Part shown: piece after piece, positions 9,683 to 20,353 of the stretch
How the letters are laid out: every line of letters begins with the position of its first letter
Position numbering within the stretch: the first letter of the stretch is position 1
Source of the DNA: Planctomycetaceae bacterium
Lineage (GTDB): Bacteria > Planctomycetota > Planctomycetia > Pirellulales > Pirellulaceae
Length of the DNA stretch: 64,000 nucleotides
Direction of reading: 5' to 3'
NCBI GenBank assembly: GCA_005778405.1
Contig: SXOA01000180.1
Location: 1-64,000, forward strand
Program-made: the position numbers and the translations under genes
Notes under the pieces: generated by a model
Databases searched by the model: none
Told to the model about the DNA's origin: nothing
Seen by the model: only the letters and a program-made list of their open reading frames with translations

Positions 9683-12120
9683 CTCCGGCCAAGCGCATTT
9701 TGCCGGAATGCTTCTCTCACGTCGCTGCTGGAAAGAACAACGAGCGCCCAGATGCCCAGCGGCATGGTCACGAGGGCTGCGGGACTGATGGGGAGCAGCG
9801 CCAGCCAAGCGCCGGCCAGTGAGAGCCGGTAGCTTTCGACCCGTATCATTTTCAGGCCCGCCAGGAAGATGAACAGGGACCAAGGAATCTGGAGAGCGAG
9901 GGGGACCAGAATGACTGCCGCGCGGATTTGCACTGCGTCATGCGACCCCACCATTGCCAAGGAAGAAAAGATGCCTGCTCCCAAGCAAGTGACCAGAAAA
10001 GCCACCAGCCCCAGTCCGCCGCCGCCCGCTAACCCGAGTCCCGGCCAGAAGAGCTGCTGCTTGATGTTGACGAGCTTCCATTCGTCGACAGGTTGTGGCT
10101 TGGCGGGGATTGGCGGAGCGGCCATGTCAGCAAGGATCTTTGTTTTGGTTGCTGTCGTAAAGATTCCCCGCTTCGCTCGAAAGCCCGCGCGAATTTCCGG
10201 ACCCGCAAGCACGATGAGTGCCCAGATGCCGATGGGCATGCTGATAATCCAGATCGGGCCGGTTGGCAGCAGAGCGCAAATCCCGGCCGTCACCGCCAGG
10301 CCGTAGGTTTCCAGTCGCCGCATCTTGCGGCCACCGATGATCATGAGGAGGGAAGTGGGAAGCTGAAGAATCGTAATCAAGAGCGGCACAAGAATGATCC
10401 ACATCGGCATGTCGGCCGTCGGCTGCGGAGCGCTGGCCTGCGCCAGGATGGCGGCAGCGTCCAAGGAGGCAAAATCGGGGCTCCCGGTGTGAGCGAGCCT
10501 CGTCAAGACCGACCCAATCGCGAGCAGTACGATCAGCACGCTTGGCACCAGGCCCAGAAATCCGACAATCATGAGCCCCATTCCCGGGCCGGAAACTTGT
10601 CGTGCAACCTCCTCAAGTTCGGATTCGTCCATGTTTGCGGCGGGATGCGTCGGATGTTTGGCTTCGGTCGCCCTCCCCGCCGTGGCCCGATAGATTAAGA
10701 AGAGAAATGCCTGAAAGACAATGATCGCTCCCAGGATCAACACGCCACGACCGATATTGGTGTCGGGGTCGGCAGGCCCCACCGGGTTGGTGATTACTAT
10801 CCAGCCAAACAGCAACATGGCGACACCGACGATGAGATAGCCCAGCATCAGCCGGTCCAGCCAGGTCCGGTATTCCGCCTCCATCCAGTCGGGCCTCGCT
10901 GCCATCTGACGATAGGTATTCAGCGTGCCCAAGAGGCCCCCTATGCCCCCCACGATGCAGCCGAAGGCGGCTCCGAAGTAACCCACGGTATCGTTCTGGG
11001 AAAGATTCAGCACAGGTGGGAGCACGCCTAGCATGATCCCGACGCCGACCATCAGCAGGCTGAAAACTAGCATGATCGCAACCACCAGCACGCGGCCGGC
11101 CGTCCCTTGTGGCAGGTTCGCAAGCGGGGCTGGAACATTGGCTGAAGCCAAGGGAGACTTGACTTGCGGCGAAGACTTCACCGTCTCGAGCTCTGTCTTC
11201 ACATCGCTGGCGTGTTGATAACGCCTGGCGGGTTCTCTCTCCAGCGATCGCAGCACAATCTCGTCGATCCGAATGTCGATCTGCACCCTTTGCGACGGCG
11301 GGGCAAACCGGCCCATTGGCAACTCGCCTGTCAGCATCTCGTAGAACATGACGCCGAGTGAATAGATGTCCGCCCGGTGATCGACCTCGGTCGGCTTCTC
11401 GATTTGTTCGGGAGCCATGTACCGCGGCGTTCCCATGACTTGCATCGAGTGAGTCAGCGTAAAATCCTGCGGCGAATGCGTCAGGAGCTTGGCGAGGCCG
11501 AAGTCGGCGATCTTCACTCGCCCCGTTTTGTCGAGTAATACGTTCTCGGGCTTGATATCCCGATGGACGATCCCCTGGTCGTGGGCGAATTGCAGCGCCT
11601 CGCAAATGTGGGGAACGATGGCGAGAGCTTCCTGCGGCGATAGGTTGCCCGACTTCATTGTCTGCCGGAGGTTCAGGCCGTCGACGAATTCCATGAGCAG
11701 AAAATAGACGCCGTCCGATTGGCCGAAGTCATAGACAGTGACGATGTTCGGATGATTGAGCCGGGCCAGGGCGCGGGCCTCGCGGGCGAACCGTTCGGCA
11801 AAGGCAGGCTCCTTGGCGGCTTCCGGAGGAATGACTTTGAGGGCAATCAGTCGGTCGAGGTGCTTTTGCCGCGCCTTGTAGACGGCGCCCATGCCCCCTT
11901 GGCCGAGCAGCTCGATGATTTCCAGTTGCGGGAAGTGAGGTGCCAGATCGGCAATGGCCGCGGCCCGTTTTTCGTCGGTCCAGGGGGTCGTTGCCGCGGA
12001 GCCGGCGGGGGAGGGAGCGCTGGCCATGCCGCCTGCCATCAGGCAGGCAGGACAGAGCCCTTCCGGCGCGTCAGCCCCGAGCGGCGACTGGCAACGTGGG
12101 CACGTGGCGGTTTGGCTCAT
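9673..12120 (-). CDS. Serine/threonine protein kinase with C-terminal multi-pass membrane region
   Basis: LLGQGGMGAVYKARQ, HRDIKPENVLLD, IADFGLAKLL, GTPRYMAPEQIE; C-terminal hydrophobic segments. Confidence 0.95.
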   Translation of the reverse strand: MSQTATCPRCQSPLGADAPEGLCPACLMAGGMASAPSPAGSAATTPWTDEKRAAAIADLAPHFPQLEIIELLGQGGMGAVYKARQKHLDRLIALKVIPPEAAKEPAFAERFAREARALARLNHPNIVTVYDFGQSDGVYFLLMEFVDGLNLRQTMKSGNLSPQEALAIVPHICEALQFAHDQGIVHRDIKPENVLLDKTGRVKIADFGLAKLLTHSPQDFTLTHSMQVMGTPRYMAPEQIEKPTEVDHRADIYSLGVMFYEMLTGELPMGRFAPPSQRVQIDIRIDEIVLRSLEREPARRYQHASDVKTELETVKSSPQVKSPLASANVPAPLANLPQGTAGRVLVVAIMLVFSLLMVGVGIMLGVLPPVLNLSQNDTVGYFGAAFGCIVGGIGGLLGTLNTYRQMAARPDWMEAEYRTWLDRLMLGYLIVGVAMLLFGWIVITNPVGPADPDTNIGRGVLILGAIIVFQAFLFLIYRATAGRATEAKHPTHPAANMDESELEEVARQVSGPGMGLMIVGFLGLVPSVLIVLLAIGSVLTRLAHTGSPDFASLDAAAILAQASAPQPTADMPMWIILVPLLITILQLPTSLLMIIGGRKMRRLETYGLAVTAGICALLPTGPIWIISMPIGIWALIVLAGPEIRAGFRAKRGIFTTATKTKILADMAAPPIPAKPQPVDEWKLVNIKQQLFWPGLGLAGGGGLGLVAFLVTCLGAGIFSSLAMVGSHDAVQIRAAVILVPLALQIPWSLFIFLAGLKMIRVESYRLSLAGAWLALLPISPAALVTMPLGIWALVVLSSSDVREAFRQNALGRSQR

Positions 12121-12199
12121 GGTGTCACTCAGTTTCCGACGGGACTCACTTTCGGCATCATTCTCTTACGGAAATCTGGCCGCGGGTTACAGAAGAATC

Positions 12200-12934
12200 C
12201 TAATCTCCCCGGAGGGCGGCCAGCAAAACGTGCAATTCGCTTTCGATATCATCTTCCGCAGCCACGGTTTGCGCAATGAGCTGCCGCAGCGATTCCCGGT
12301 ATTTCTGCCGCAGACGATGGACGGCAACTTTGACCGCGCCGGCGGACATTTCGAGTCTCCTGCCCGATTCTTCGTAGGCGGGAGCGCCGGAATCACCGGT
12401 CAGGAACATTTTGAGCTCGTTAAAGAGCCCCCCTTTACCGGAGTCGGTATAATCTTGCTTGAGCTGCGCCATCGCCTGGTCCAGCAGCGTGAGCGCCCAA
12501 CGGCGGTCGAAGATTCTCTCTGCCGTCCAGTGGTCAATCGGCTCTTGTTGATAGCGCTGTTCGCCGCGCTCGAAATCGAGGGACAGCGTAATGGCGTCGC
12601 CACCCCTTTTCTGGGCGCAGGCCCGCTCCCGTTCGTTGCTCAGAAAGCGCGACACGGCCGTGAGTAGAAAAGTGCGAAATCGCCCGCGCTCCCGGTCGGC
12701 TGCTTGTAGGTAATCCTTTTCCAAGAGACGCGAGAAGAACTCCTGCGTCAGGTCGCGCGCGTTGTCCACCTGCTCTCCTCTCCGGCGGACGAAGGCATAC
12801 ACCGCATACCAGTAGTTGCCACAAAGCTCTTCGAGCGCGGCCCGCGCCTGCGGCGAGGGACTCTGGGCAGCGGCCACCACCAGGCTCCAGCGCGTGGTGT
12901 TGAAGTTGGCATTGCCGGAGGAGGCGGGAGACAT
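12200..12934 (-). CDS. RNA polymerase ECF-type sigma factor
   Basis: MSPASSGNANFNTTRWSLVVAAAQ...RDLTQEFFSRLLEKDYLQAADRERGRFRTFLLTAVSRFLSNE. Start trimmed from ORF track. Sits just upstream of the STPK, a common planctomycete pairing. Confidence 0.9.
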   Translation of the reverse strand: MSPASSGNANFNTTRWSLVVAAAQSPSPQARAALEELCGNYWYAVYAFVRRRGEQVDNARDLTQEFFSRLLEKDYLQAADRERGRFRTFLLTAVSRFLSNERERACAQKRGGDAITLSLDFERGEQRYQQEPIDHWTAERIFDRRWALTLLDQAMAQLKQDYTDSGKGGLFNELKMFLTGDSGAPAYEESGRRLEMSAGAVKVAVHRLRQKYRESLRQLIAQTVAAEDDIESELHVLLAALRGD

Positions 12935-12995
12935 GGGACTCAATATAGCCGGCGGGAGTCCTGATTTGGTCTCGCCGTCAGAGTAGAATCGAGCC

Positions 12996-15770
12996 ATGCG
13001 ATTACTTGTGGCCACAGTCGTGATGGTTTGTGCCGTACTCCTCGGATTCGGCCGGGTTACTGTTGCGGATGGGCCAGCCAAGGGCTTCACTCCCGAACAG
13101 CTCGATTTTTTTGAACGGCAGGTCCGCCCCCTTCTGGCGGCCAATTGCCTTACGTGCCATGGACCACAGAAGCAGGAAGGGGGACTGCGGCTCGATACGA
13201 GAGAAGCCGTTTTGAAAGGGGGCGACAGCGGCCCGGCAGCTATTGCGGGAAACGCGAAAGAGAGCCGGCTGGTGCAAGCCATTCGCCGCGAAGGGGATTT
13301 GCAGATGCCGCCGAATAGTTCGCTGCGGCCGGCGGTGGTGGCCGCGCTCACCCGCTGGGTGGAGCTTGGTTTGCCCTGGCCGGAAGGAGTACCGGTGAAA
13401 GCGGCAGATGCCTGGAAAGTCCACTGGGCGTTTCAGCCAGTGGTGAAGCCGGCCCTACCCTCCGTCGGCGGCGGCGATGGGGCAATCGACAAATTCGTCG
13501 TTGCGAAATTGAGCGAGTCCAAGCTCTCGCTTTCATCACAAGCGGACAAACGGACGCTCATTCGCCGGGCATACTTCGATTTGCTCGGCTTTCCGCCAAC
13601 CTACGAAGAAGTCGCCGAGTTCGAGCAGGACCAGTCTCCCGATGCCTGGCCGCGACTGGTCGACCGCTTGCTCGCCTCGCCCAGGTATGGCGAGAGGTGG
13701 GGTCGCCACTGGCTCGATGTGGCCCGCTACGCGGACAACAAGGGCTATGTCTTCTTCGAGGAGAAGAATTACCCCTGGGCGTACACCTACCGCGACTACG
13801 TCATCCGCTCGCTCAACGAAGATCGCCCCTTCGACCGCTCCATCGTCGAGCAACTGGCTGCGGATCAGCTTGACCTCGGCGACGACAAGCGGCCACTGAC
13901 GGCGATGGGGTTCCTCACGCTAGGACCCCACTACATGGGGAACGTGCATGACATTCTGGACGACCGGATCGACGTGGTCACCCGCGGCCTGATGGGGCTG
14001 ACCGTCACCTGTGCCCGCTGCCACGACCACAAATACGACCCGATCCCCACTGCCGACTACTACTCCCTCTACGGCATCCTCCGCAGCAGCCGCGAGCCGC
14101 TGGTGTTGCCCGAATTCACGCCGCCGCCGACCGAAGGAGAGGACTATCCCAAGTTCACGTTCGAGTTGGATCGCAGGCAACAAAAACTGGACGCGTTCGT
14201 GGCGGAGAAGCACTCCGCGATTGTGAATGGTGCTCGAACTCGCACGGCGGAATATCTCCTGGCTGCCGATGCCGCCCGGAAAAAGCCCGCCGTGGAAGAT
14301 TTCATGATCCTGACCGACCCTGGCGAACTCAATCCGGCCATGATCGTGCGGTGGCAGAACTATCTGGAGAAGACCAGCGCGTCGCCACATCCGGTCTGGC
14401 GACCGTGGCAAGTCCTGGCGGATGTTCCCGCGGAACAGTTCAGCGAGAAAGCGCCAGGAGTTATCGCCCTGCTGAACAAAGGGGACATAAGTCCCTTGGT
14501 GATGAAGGGACTTGCTGAAAAGCCTCTCGCGTCGCTAAGCGATGTCGCCACGGTTTATGGCGAGCTGTTCAAAAAGATCGACGCCAATTGGAAAGACCAA
14601 CTCAAGCAAGCCAGCGAGAAGAATCTGCCACCGCCGGCGCGACTCGCCGACGACGCCGAAGAACAGCTGCGTCAGGAACTTTATGCGGAAGGATGCCCGG
14701 CCAACATCCCGCTTTTGTTTGGCTGGGGATTCCTGACCCTTTTGCCCGACCGGGCGTCACAAGGAGTCTATCAAGGCCTGCTCAAGGACGTGGAAACCTG
14801 GCTGATGACCGCGCCGGCTGCTCCACCCCGTGCGATGGTCCTCGTCGATGACGAGCCCTATGAGCCGCGGATCTTCTTGCGGGGGAATCCCTATCGGCCC
14901 GGGGACCATGTGCCCAGGCAGTTCGTGGCGGTGGCGAGCAAGGAGCGAAATCCGTTCACACAAGGGAGCGGACGACTTGAGATGGCGAAGGCGATTGTGG
15001 ATCCGGCGAATCCGCTGACGGCGCGGGTGCTCGTGAATCGAGCCTGGCTTTGGCATTTCGGCACCGGACTCGTCCGGACTCCCAGCGACTTTGGCCTGCG
15101 AAGTGATCCGCCGACTCATCCGGAGTTGCTCGATTATCTCGCCAGCGACCTTGTCACCAGCGGATGGTCCCTGAAAAAATTGCACCGCCAGATTCTGCTC
15201 TCGGCAACGTGGCAACAGCAGAGTCTCGACCGGCCGGAGGGTGTCACCGCGGACCCGGAAAATCGCCTCCTCTGGAAGACGAACCGCCAGCGGCTAGATT
15301 TTGAAGCGACGCGGGATGCACTGATTTCTGTCACGGGACAGTTAGATTCCCGCCTCGGCGGCAAGTCGGAGGAATTGCTCGGCGCGAGCTTCATCCCCCG
15401 CCGCACGATGTATTCCTTCATCGACCGGCAGGATCTCCCCGGCATCTTCAGCGTCTTTGATTTTCCCAGCCCCAACTCCAGCAGCCCGCAGCGGGATCTG
15501 ACAACGGTCTCTCCGCAGGCCCTCTATCTGATGAACGGGCCGTTCCTGAAACAGATCTCCGAACGCGTGTTGGTTCGCAGCGATATCGCCGAAGCACCTG
15601 AGGTCGCCAAGAAGATCGAGCGAATTTACGAAGCAGTCTTGCAGCGGCAGCCGGACGAGGCCGAGCGGAAACTAGCCGCTGGCTTTCTCGGGTCCGCTCC
15701 TAGCGTTATCGAATTCGAGCGGCTGATTCAGGCACTCTTGATGTCGAACGAGTTTGCGTTTGTGGATTGA
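12996..15770 (+). CDS. PSCyt1 / DUF1549 / DUF1553 planctomycete cytochrome-type protein
   Basis: Signal peptide; RPLLAANCLTCHGPQKQEGGLRLDTRE haem-binding CxxCH; RYGERWGRHWLDVARYAD; NPLTARVLVNRAWLWHFGTGLVRTPSDFG. Confidence 0.95.
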   Translation: MRLLVATVVMVCAVLLGFGRVTVADGPAKGFTPEQLDFFERQVRPLLAANCLTCHGPQKQEGGLRLDTREAVLKGGDSGPAAIAGNAKESRLVQAIRREGDLQMPPNSSLRPAVVAALTRWVELGLPWPEGVPVKAADAWKVHWAFQPVVKPALPSVGGGDGAIDKFVVAKLSESKLSLSSQADKRTLIRRAYFDLLGFPPTYEEVAEFEQDQSPDAWPRLVDRLLASPRYGERWGRHWLDVARYADNKGYVFFEEKNYPWAYTYRDYVIRSLNEDRPFDRSIVEQLAADQLDLGDDKRPLTAMGFLTLGPHYMGNVHDILDDRIDVVTRGLMGLTVTCARCHDHKYDPIPTADYYSLYGILRSSREPLVLPEFTPPPTEGEDYPKFTFELDRRQQKLDAFVAEKHSAIVNGARTRTAEYLLAADAARKKPAVEDFMILTDPGELNPAMIVRWQNYLEKTSASPHPVWRPWQVLADVPAEQFSEKAPGVIALLNKGDISPLVMKGLAEKPLASLSDVATVYGELFKKIDANWKDQLKQASEKNLPPPARLADDAEEQLRQELYAEGCPANIPLLFGWGFLTLLPDRASQGVYQGLLKDVETWLMTAPAAPPRAMVLVDDEPYEPRIFLRGNPYRPGDHVPRQFVAVASKERNPFTQGSGRLEMAKAIVDPANPLTARVLVNRAWLWHFGTGLVRTPSDFGLRSDPPTHPELLDYLASDLVTSGWSLKKLHRQILLSATWQQQSLDRPEGVTADPENRLLWKTNRQRLDFEATRDALISVTGQLDSRLGGKSEELLGASFIPRRTMYSFIDRQDLPGIFSVFDFPSPNSSSPQRDLTTVSPQALYLMNGPFLKQISERVLVRSDIAEAPEVAKKIERIYEAVLQRQPDEAERKLAAGFLGSAPSVIEFERLIQALLMSNEFAFVD

Positions 15771-15774
15771 GTCG

Positions 15775-16833
15775 TCAGTTGGTTGTCGCCAAAACGCTCC
15801 ACCCACTGAGCCGCGACAGAGCCTGCTGCGAGCTGCGAAATTCCTGGGCCGCCTGCACCACTTCCCGCGGCAGCTTCTTCGGGATGGAGGCACGGGAAGG
15901 ATGGCTGAAGAGGAGCCTGGCTTGCCAGTCGGCGGGGATGGTGGTTGCCGCGGAACTCGAGGAGAAACCGATTTGCGAAGGGAACGAAGCAGCCGCCCGC
16001 TGCTGGATTTCCTTGGCTTTGACATGGGCGACGTTGCGGAGCTGAACTTCCGCGCGGGAGAAATCTTCCGCCGCGCGGCGGGCCTCGGTATCCCCTTCCA
16101 GGTAGAGCGAAATCAAAAAGTCCCGCTGGCCGCAAAGCTGCCGCTGATCGAGTGAGCTGACGATGCCGCGTAAAATGCCTTCGGCTTCGCAGCGAACATG
16201 CAGATAGTCGCCGCGCCAGCCGCGAGGGACGCGAAGCACCAGGCCGAAGTCCCGCTCCCCTTCCAGCAGGTTCCGCTCCGACGACTTTAGTTTGAAATAC
16301 ACCCCGCTGCCGCGGAGGATGGTACCACTCGCCGTCACCGTCTCCAGCGGCGGCAGCAGGTCGTACTTGATGCACGAGCCGTTCTTCTGGCTGACACCGG
16401 GAGAGATAGCGGTCCCGGCGAGCGCCTCATAGTGGCCAGTAATGTTGATGCCAAGGGAGAAGGTTGTCTCCGAGTTTTTGGTGATGGTCGTGTTCCCTTG
16501 CAGGCTCTCGCGGGCCGTTTTGGGAAGAAAGTCGACCACTGCCATCGTCCGCTGCGGAGTCTCCATCCTGATGAAGTACTGGGCCAGGTCTTTCTCTATC
16601 CCGGCTTGCAGCAAGGAAGAGATGCCGAGCTTCACCTCAATCAATTTGTCCCCTGGGTTCGCCGCGGCAAACTCCGGCGGCGTCACGTCGCGGCAGCTCA
16701 CCGCGTAGTGCATGTCGAACACCACTCGTGGCATTTCCGCCACCGCGGTGGCCGCAGAAATTGCTATCCCGAACAGAACTACCAAGGGGATTGATCCCAA
16801 CGCCGCCCTCCGGCGGCCGCAAAAACGGTCCAT
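15775..16833 (-). CDS. Hypothetical secreted protein
   Basis: Long ORF with N-terminal hydrophobic signal (SIPLVVLFGIAISAATAVAEMPRVVFDMHYAVSCRDV); no recognised family. Confidence 0.75.
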   Translation of the reverse strand: MDRFCGRRRAALGSIPLVVLFGIAISAATAVAEMPRVVFDMHYAVSCRDVTPPEFAAANPGDKLIEVKLGISSLLQAGIEKDLAQYFIRMETPQRTMAVVDFLPKTARESLQGNTTITKNSETTFSLGINITGHYEALAGTAISPGVSQKNGSCIKYDLLPPLETVTASGTILRGSGVYFKLKSSERNLLEGERDFGLVLRVPRGWRGDYLHVRCEAEGILRGIVSSLDQRQLCGQRDFLISLYLEGDTEARRAAEDFSRAEVQLRNVAHVKAKEIQQRAAASFPSQIGFSSSSAATTIPADWQARLLFSHPSRASIPKKLPREVVQAAQEFRSSQQALSRLSGWSVLATTN

Positions 16834-17322
16834 CTTGCCAGACTCCTAAAAGAAGATGCGCTCTAGCGCCGTCCTTGGCTGGCAATCGCGGCTGGCCCTG
16901 GATCTGGGCCGAGATGCCGCACTCGTTCATCGAGTCATAGGCGAAGCAAGCCAGGCGGAATTGCTAGCGGCAAATCGGGCCGCACCGCAATCCACCAGGC
17001 TGCAATTTCATCGTAGCGCACATTCCTACGAGGTCAAGGAATGTCCAGTTCGGGCCAGAATTCTCCCGCGGCCTGCTCCGCTAGCTTGGCTCGTCCAACT
17101 GGCGGTATGCGATTGGGGTACGGTGAATCTTCCCGGAGTGCGTGAATCTTGCTCGCAGCCATTGGGAAGGAATCGTGAAGCCGCGGCCCGTTTCCCCTCG
17201 TCACAACCGGCTTTTCTGCTAATATCCGCAGCCGCACAGCCTGGCCGCTGGGGCGAGCTATCCTTGTCGGTCCCGTGCGCTGGCAGGGACGTCACTCAAG
17301 GATCTCTCGGGACACCAAAGCC

Positions 17323-19197
17323 ATGTGCGGCATCGTCGGTTACGTCGGCAAGAAACAAGCAACGGACTTCCTTTTGGAGGGGCTGCGACGGCTGGAATAT
17401 CGGGGCTACGACAGCGCGGGCATGGCCACGCGGACGGGGGATGGCGACTTTGATCTCGCTCGGGCCGTCGGCCGGATTGATGCGCTGGCGGCGCAGCTCG
17501 CGACATTTCCCGCAGCGGGAACTCTCGGCATCGGCCACACCCGCTGGGCCACACATGGTGTACCCAGCGAGGCCAACGCCCACCCTCATATCGGTGGCAA
17601 CGGAGTTGTCGCGCTCGCCCACAACGGCGTCATTGAAAACTACCAGAAGCTCAAACAAAAGCTGCAAGCGGAAGGCTATCAGTTTCGCAGCTCCACGGAC
17701 ACCGAAGCCGTCGCACACCTGGTCGCCAGTTCGCTCGAAGAACTGGAAGCTCGCCGCGAGGATTTTCCCGCCGATGAGCCCTACGCCATTTTGCTGGCCG
17801 CGGTGACGAAGACCCTCAGCCAGCTTCGTGGCACCTACGGCCTGGTGATGCTGTTTCGCGACTATCCCGGTGTCATTGTCGCCGCTCGTCTCGGCAGCCC
17901 GCTGGTGGTCGGAGTCGGCAAGGGTGAGCACTTCATCGCGAGCGATGCTTCGCCCCTTGCCGGTCACACGGAAAAGATCGTCTATCTGGCCGACCACCAA
18001 ATCGCGGTTGTTACCGCGGACTCTCTCCAAATCGAGCAGCGTGACCAGGGGCGCATCGAGCATGCCGTGCAGGACCTGGCCATCGAATCCACCGATGTCC
18101 AGCTTGGCGGCTCGCCCCACTACATGCTCAAGGAAAGCCACGAGCAGCCGGAATCCATCACCGCGGCGATGCGCGGGCGGCTTAGCGATGAGGATGCGTC
18201 CGCTGTCTTTGGGGGACTCAACCTCACGCCGCAAGATTTACGGAGAGTGAATCGCATCATCCTCACCGCCTGCGGCACGAGCTGGCACGCGGCTCTCGTC
18301 GGCGAGTACCTGATTGAAGAACTGGCCCGGATTCCGGTCGAAGTCGAATACGCTAGCGAGCTCCGCTACCGCAATCCGCCGCTGGAGCAAGGGACGCTGC
18401 TCTTTGCCATCACGCAAAGTGGTGAAACAGCCGACACGCTGGCCGCGCTCCGCGAAATGAAACGGAAAGGACATCCGGCATTGTCGATTTGCAATGTCGT
18501 CGGCAGTACCATCGCCCAGGAAGCCAACGGCGGCATCTATCTGCATGCCGGGCCCGAAATCGGCGTGGCTTCCACTAAGGCTTACACCTCGCAGGTCACG
18601 ACGCTAGCCATGCTCGGCCTGTACTTTGGCCGGATGCGGCACATGAGCTACGAAGCCGGGCGGCGGGTCATCACTCAACTCCGCAAAGTGCCGGATCTGG
18701 TCCGACAGACCCTCGAAACCAGCGGCGACATCCGCCGCATTGCCGCCAAATACGCCCACGCCTCGACGTTCCTTTACCTCGGCCGGCAATACAATTTTCC
18801 CACGGCTTTGGAAGGGGCGCTCAAGCTCAAGGAAATCAGCTACATTCACGCGGAAGGCTATCCCGCAGCGGAGATGAAGCACGGCCCGATTGCCCTTGTG
18901 GACGAAGAAACCCCGAGCGTCTTCATCATGCCACAAGGTCCGGTGTTCGACAAAGTGATGTCCAACCTGGAAGAAATCAAAGCCCGCGGCGGCCCGGTCA
19001 TCGCCATCACCGCAGAAGGGGACAAAGAAACCGCCCGCCTGGCCGATGACGTCATCTACGTCCCGCAAGTGGAAGAGTTTCTCTCTCCGCTCGTCAACAT
19101 CATTCCGCTGCAACTCCTCTCCTACCACATCGCCCTGCTCCGCGGCTGCGACGTAGACAAGCCGCGAAATCTGGCGAAGAGTGTGACGGTGGAGTAA
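17323..19197 (+). CDS. glmS: Glutamine--fructose-6-phosphate aminotransferase (isomerizing)
   Basis: MCGIVGYVGKKQATDFLLEGLRRLEYRGYDSAG; TRWATHGVPSEANAHPH; C-terminal DKPRNLAKSVTVE. Start moved to the MCGIVG codon. Confidence 0.98.
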   Translation: MCGIVGYVGKKQATDFLLEGLRRLEYRGYDSAGMATRTGDGDFDLARAVGRIDALAAQLATFPAAGTLGIGHTRWATHGVPSEANAHPHIGGNGVVALAHNGVIENYQKLKQKLQAEGYQFRSSTDTEAVAHLVASSLEELEARREDFPADEPYAILLAAVTKTLSQLRGTYGLVMLFRDYPGVIVAARLGSPLVVGVGKGEHFIASDASPLAGHTEKIVYLADHQIAVVTADSLQIEQRDQGRIEHAVQDLAIESTDVQLGGSPHYMLKESHEQPESITAAMRGRLSDEDASAVFGGLNLTPQDLRRVNRIILTACGTSWHAALVGEYLIEELARIPVEVEYASELRYRNPPLEQGTLLFAITQSGETADTLAALREMKRKGHPALSICNVVGSTIAQEANGGIYLHAGPEIGVASTKAYTSQVTTLAMLGLYFGRMRHMSYEAGRRVITQLRKVPDLVRQTLETSGDIRRIAAKYAHASTFLYLGRQYNFPTALEGALKLKEISYIHAEGYPAAEMKHGPIALVDEETPSVFIMPQGPVFDKVMSNLEEIKARGGPVIAITAEGDKETARLADDVIYVPQVEEFLSPLVNIIPLQLLSYHIALLRGCDVDKPRNLAKSVTVE

Positions 19198-19199
19198 GG

Positions 19200-19712
19200 C
19201 TACCGCATCCGCGTGCTCGTCGAGCCACTTGTCGGCTCCGCCACTCGGGGACTGGGTGCAGCGACACTGCCCGCCGTCGCGACCAGAGGCGTCGCCGGCG
19301 GGTCCGTCTTGCGAGCGATTTTGGTCGGCTGTAGCTCTTTGCGTTTTTCTTTGGGCAGGTACTCCCGCTCGACAAGCTCGGGGTCGTACTGCGTCCAGGA
19401 TTCGCGCATGGATTTGGCTTGCACTTTGCGCAGCGTCTCGTTGTCGTGCCAGAGGGCCGTATAACTGCCGTCCTTCCAGTTCCGCTGCGGAAGTTGGGCG
19501 GGATTCTTCACCAGCCGCCAGGCCCGCACCATGTGGCGGCTGTGCCCTTCGGCCCAGTCGTAGAAAATGACCTGGTCGAAGACATGGCGACCTTGGTCGT
19601 CGTAGAAGTGGTTGACCTCGACGAGGTCCACCTGCTCGCTCGCCACATCCTCTCGCGGCGGAGAACCGCAAAGGCAGGCCAACAGGCCGATTGTAGAAAC
19701 AAGGGTAGCCAC
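19200..19712 (-). CDS. Hypothetical secreted protein/lipoprotein
   Basis: MATLVSTIGLLACLCGSPP... signal-like N-terminus; 170 aa; convergent with glmS. Confidence 0.65.
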   Translation of the reverse strand: MATLVSTIGLLACLCGSPPREDVASEQVDLVEVNHFYDDQGRHVFDQVIFYDWAEGHSRHMVRAWRLVKNPAQLPQRNWKDGSYTALWHDNETLRKVQAKSMRESWTQYDPELVEREYLPKEKRKELQPTKIARKTDPPATPLVATAGSVAAPSPRVAEPTSGSTSTRMR

Positions 19713-19921
19713 TGGTCACCTCCTTGCGACAAGGACAGGATTAACCGCAGCAAATACCCCAGGGCAAGCGCGTTATCGTCAAATATCGGAAGGTCGCGGG
19801 CCGGTCAAGAGAAGTTATTGCCAGGGGATGAAGAAAAAGCGAAAAAATTGCTTTGGGGCGGGAATGAAGACGATATCGCCCCGTTATGCGCTCGAAGTCG
19901 TGCCACTATTTGGCCAACAAT

Positions 19922-20323
19922 TCATCCACTCCGAGTTTCCTTAAACGGCTCAGCTACAACCTGGTACTCGTCTTCGTATACCACATAGCCAACCCGTTCC
20001 TCGCGAATCAATCGCACTGAATGGCCCAAAGCTTCCGCAATTCTCCGCACAGCTTCCATTCGCGCCAAATGTTCCTTGGCGGTTTCACGAAACCAAGATA
20101 TTCCTTTGGTCTTTCGCCGATAGTAGCCTTTCGACTTCGTGCGGTTGAATCGCCTTGGCTGAGGCAGTCGATCTTCAAACCAGGCCAAGTGCTCTCGAAG
20201 AATCTTCCGATCATCTTCGGGAACATCGATTGAATCACGCAGCTTGTAGGCACAATGGAATAACCCGACGGCAACCCCCGAGTCCGGATCGATTTCTTCG
20301 ACGATAAATCTCAAGAACGTCAC
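19922..20323 (-). CDS. Hypothetical protein
   Basis: 133-aa coherent ORF (MTFLRFIVEEIDPDSGVAVGLFHCAYKLRDSIDVPEDDRKILREHLAWFEDRLPQPRRF). Confidence 0.65.
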   Translation of the reverse strand: MTFLRFIVEEIDPDSGVAVGLFHCAYKLRDSIDVPEDDRKILREHLAWFEDRLPQPRRFNRTKSKGYYRRKTKGISWFRETAKEHLARMEAVRRIAEALGHSVRLIREERVGYVVYEDEYQVVAEPFKETRSG

Positions 20324-20353
20324 TCGCTATTCCGCGTTGCGGCAGATTGTTCA

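Noticed and set aside
16834-17322. glmS leader riboswitch/ribozyme
   Set aside because: I could not recognise the glmS ribozyme core in the 490-nt upstream region.
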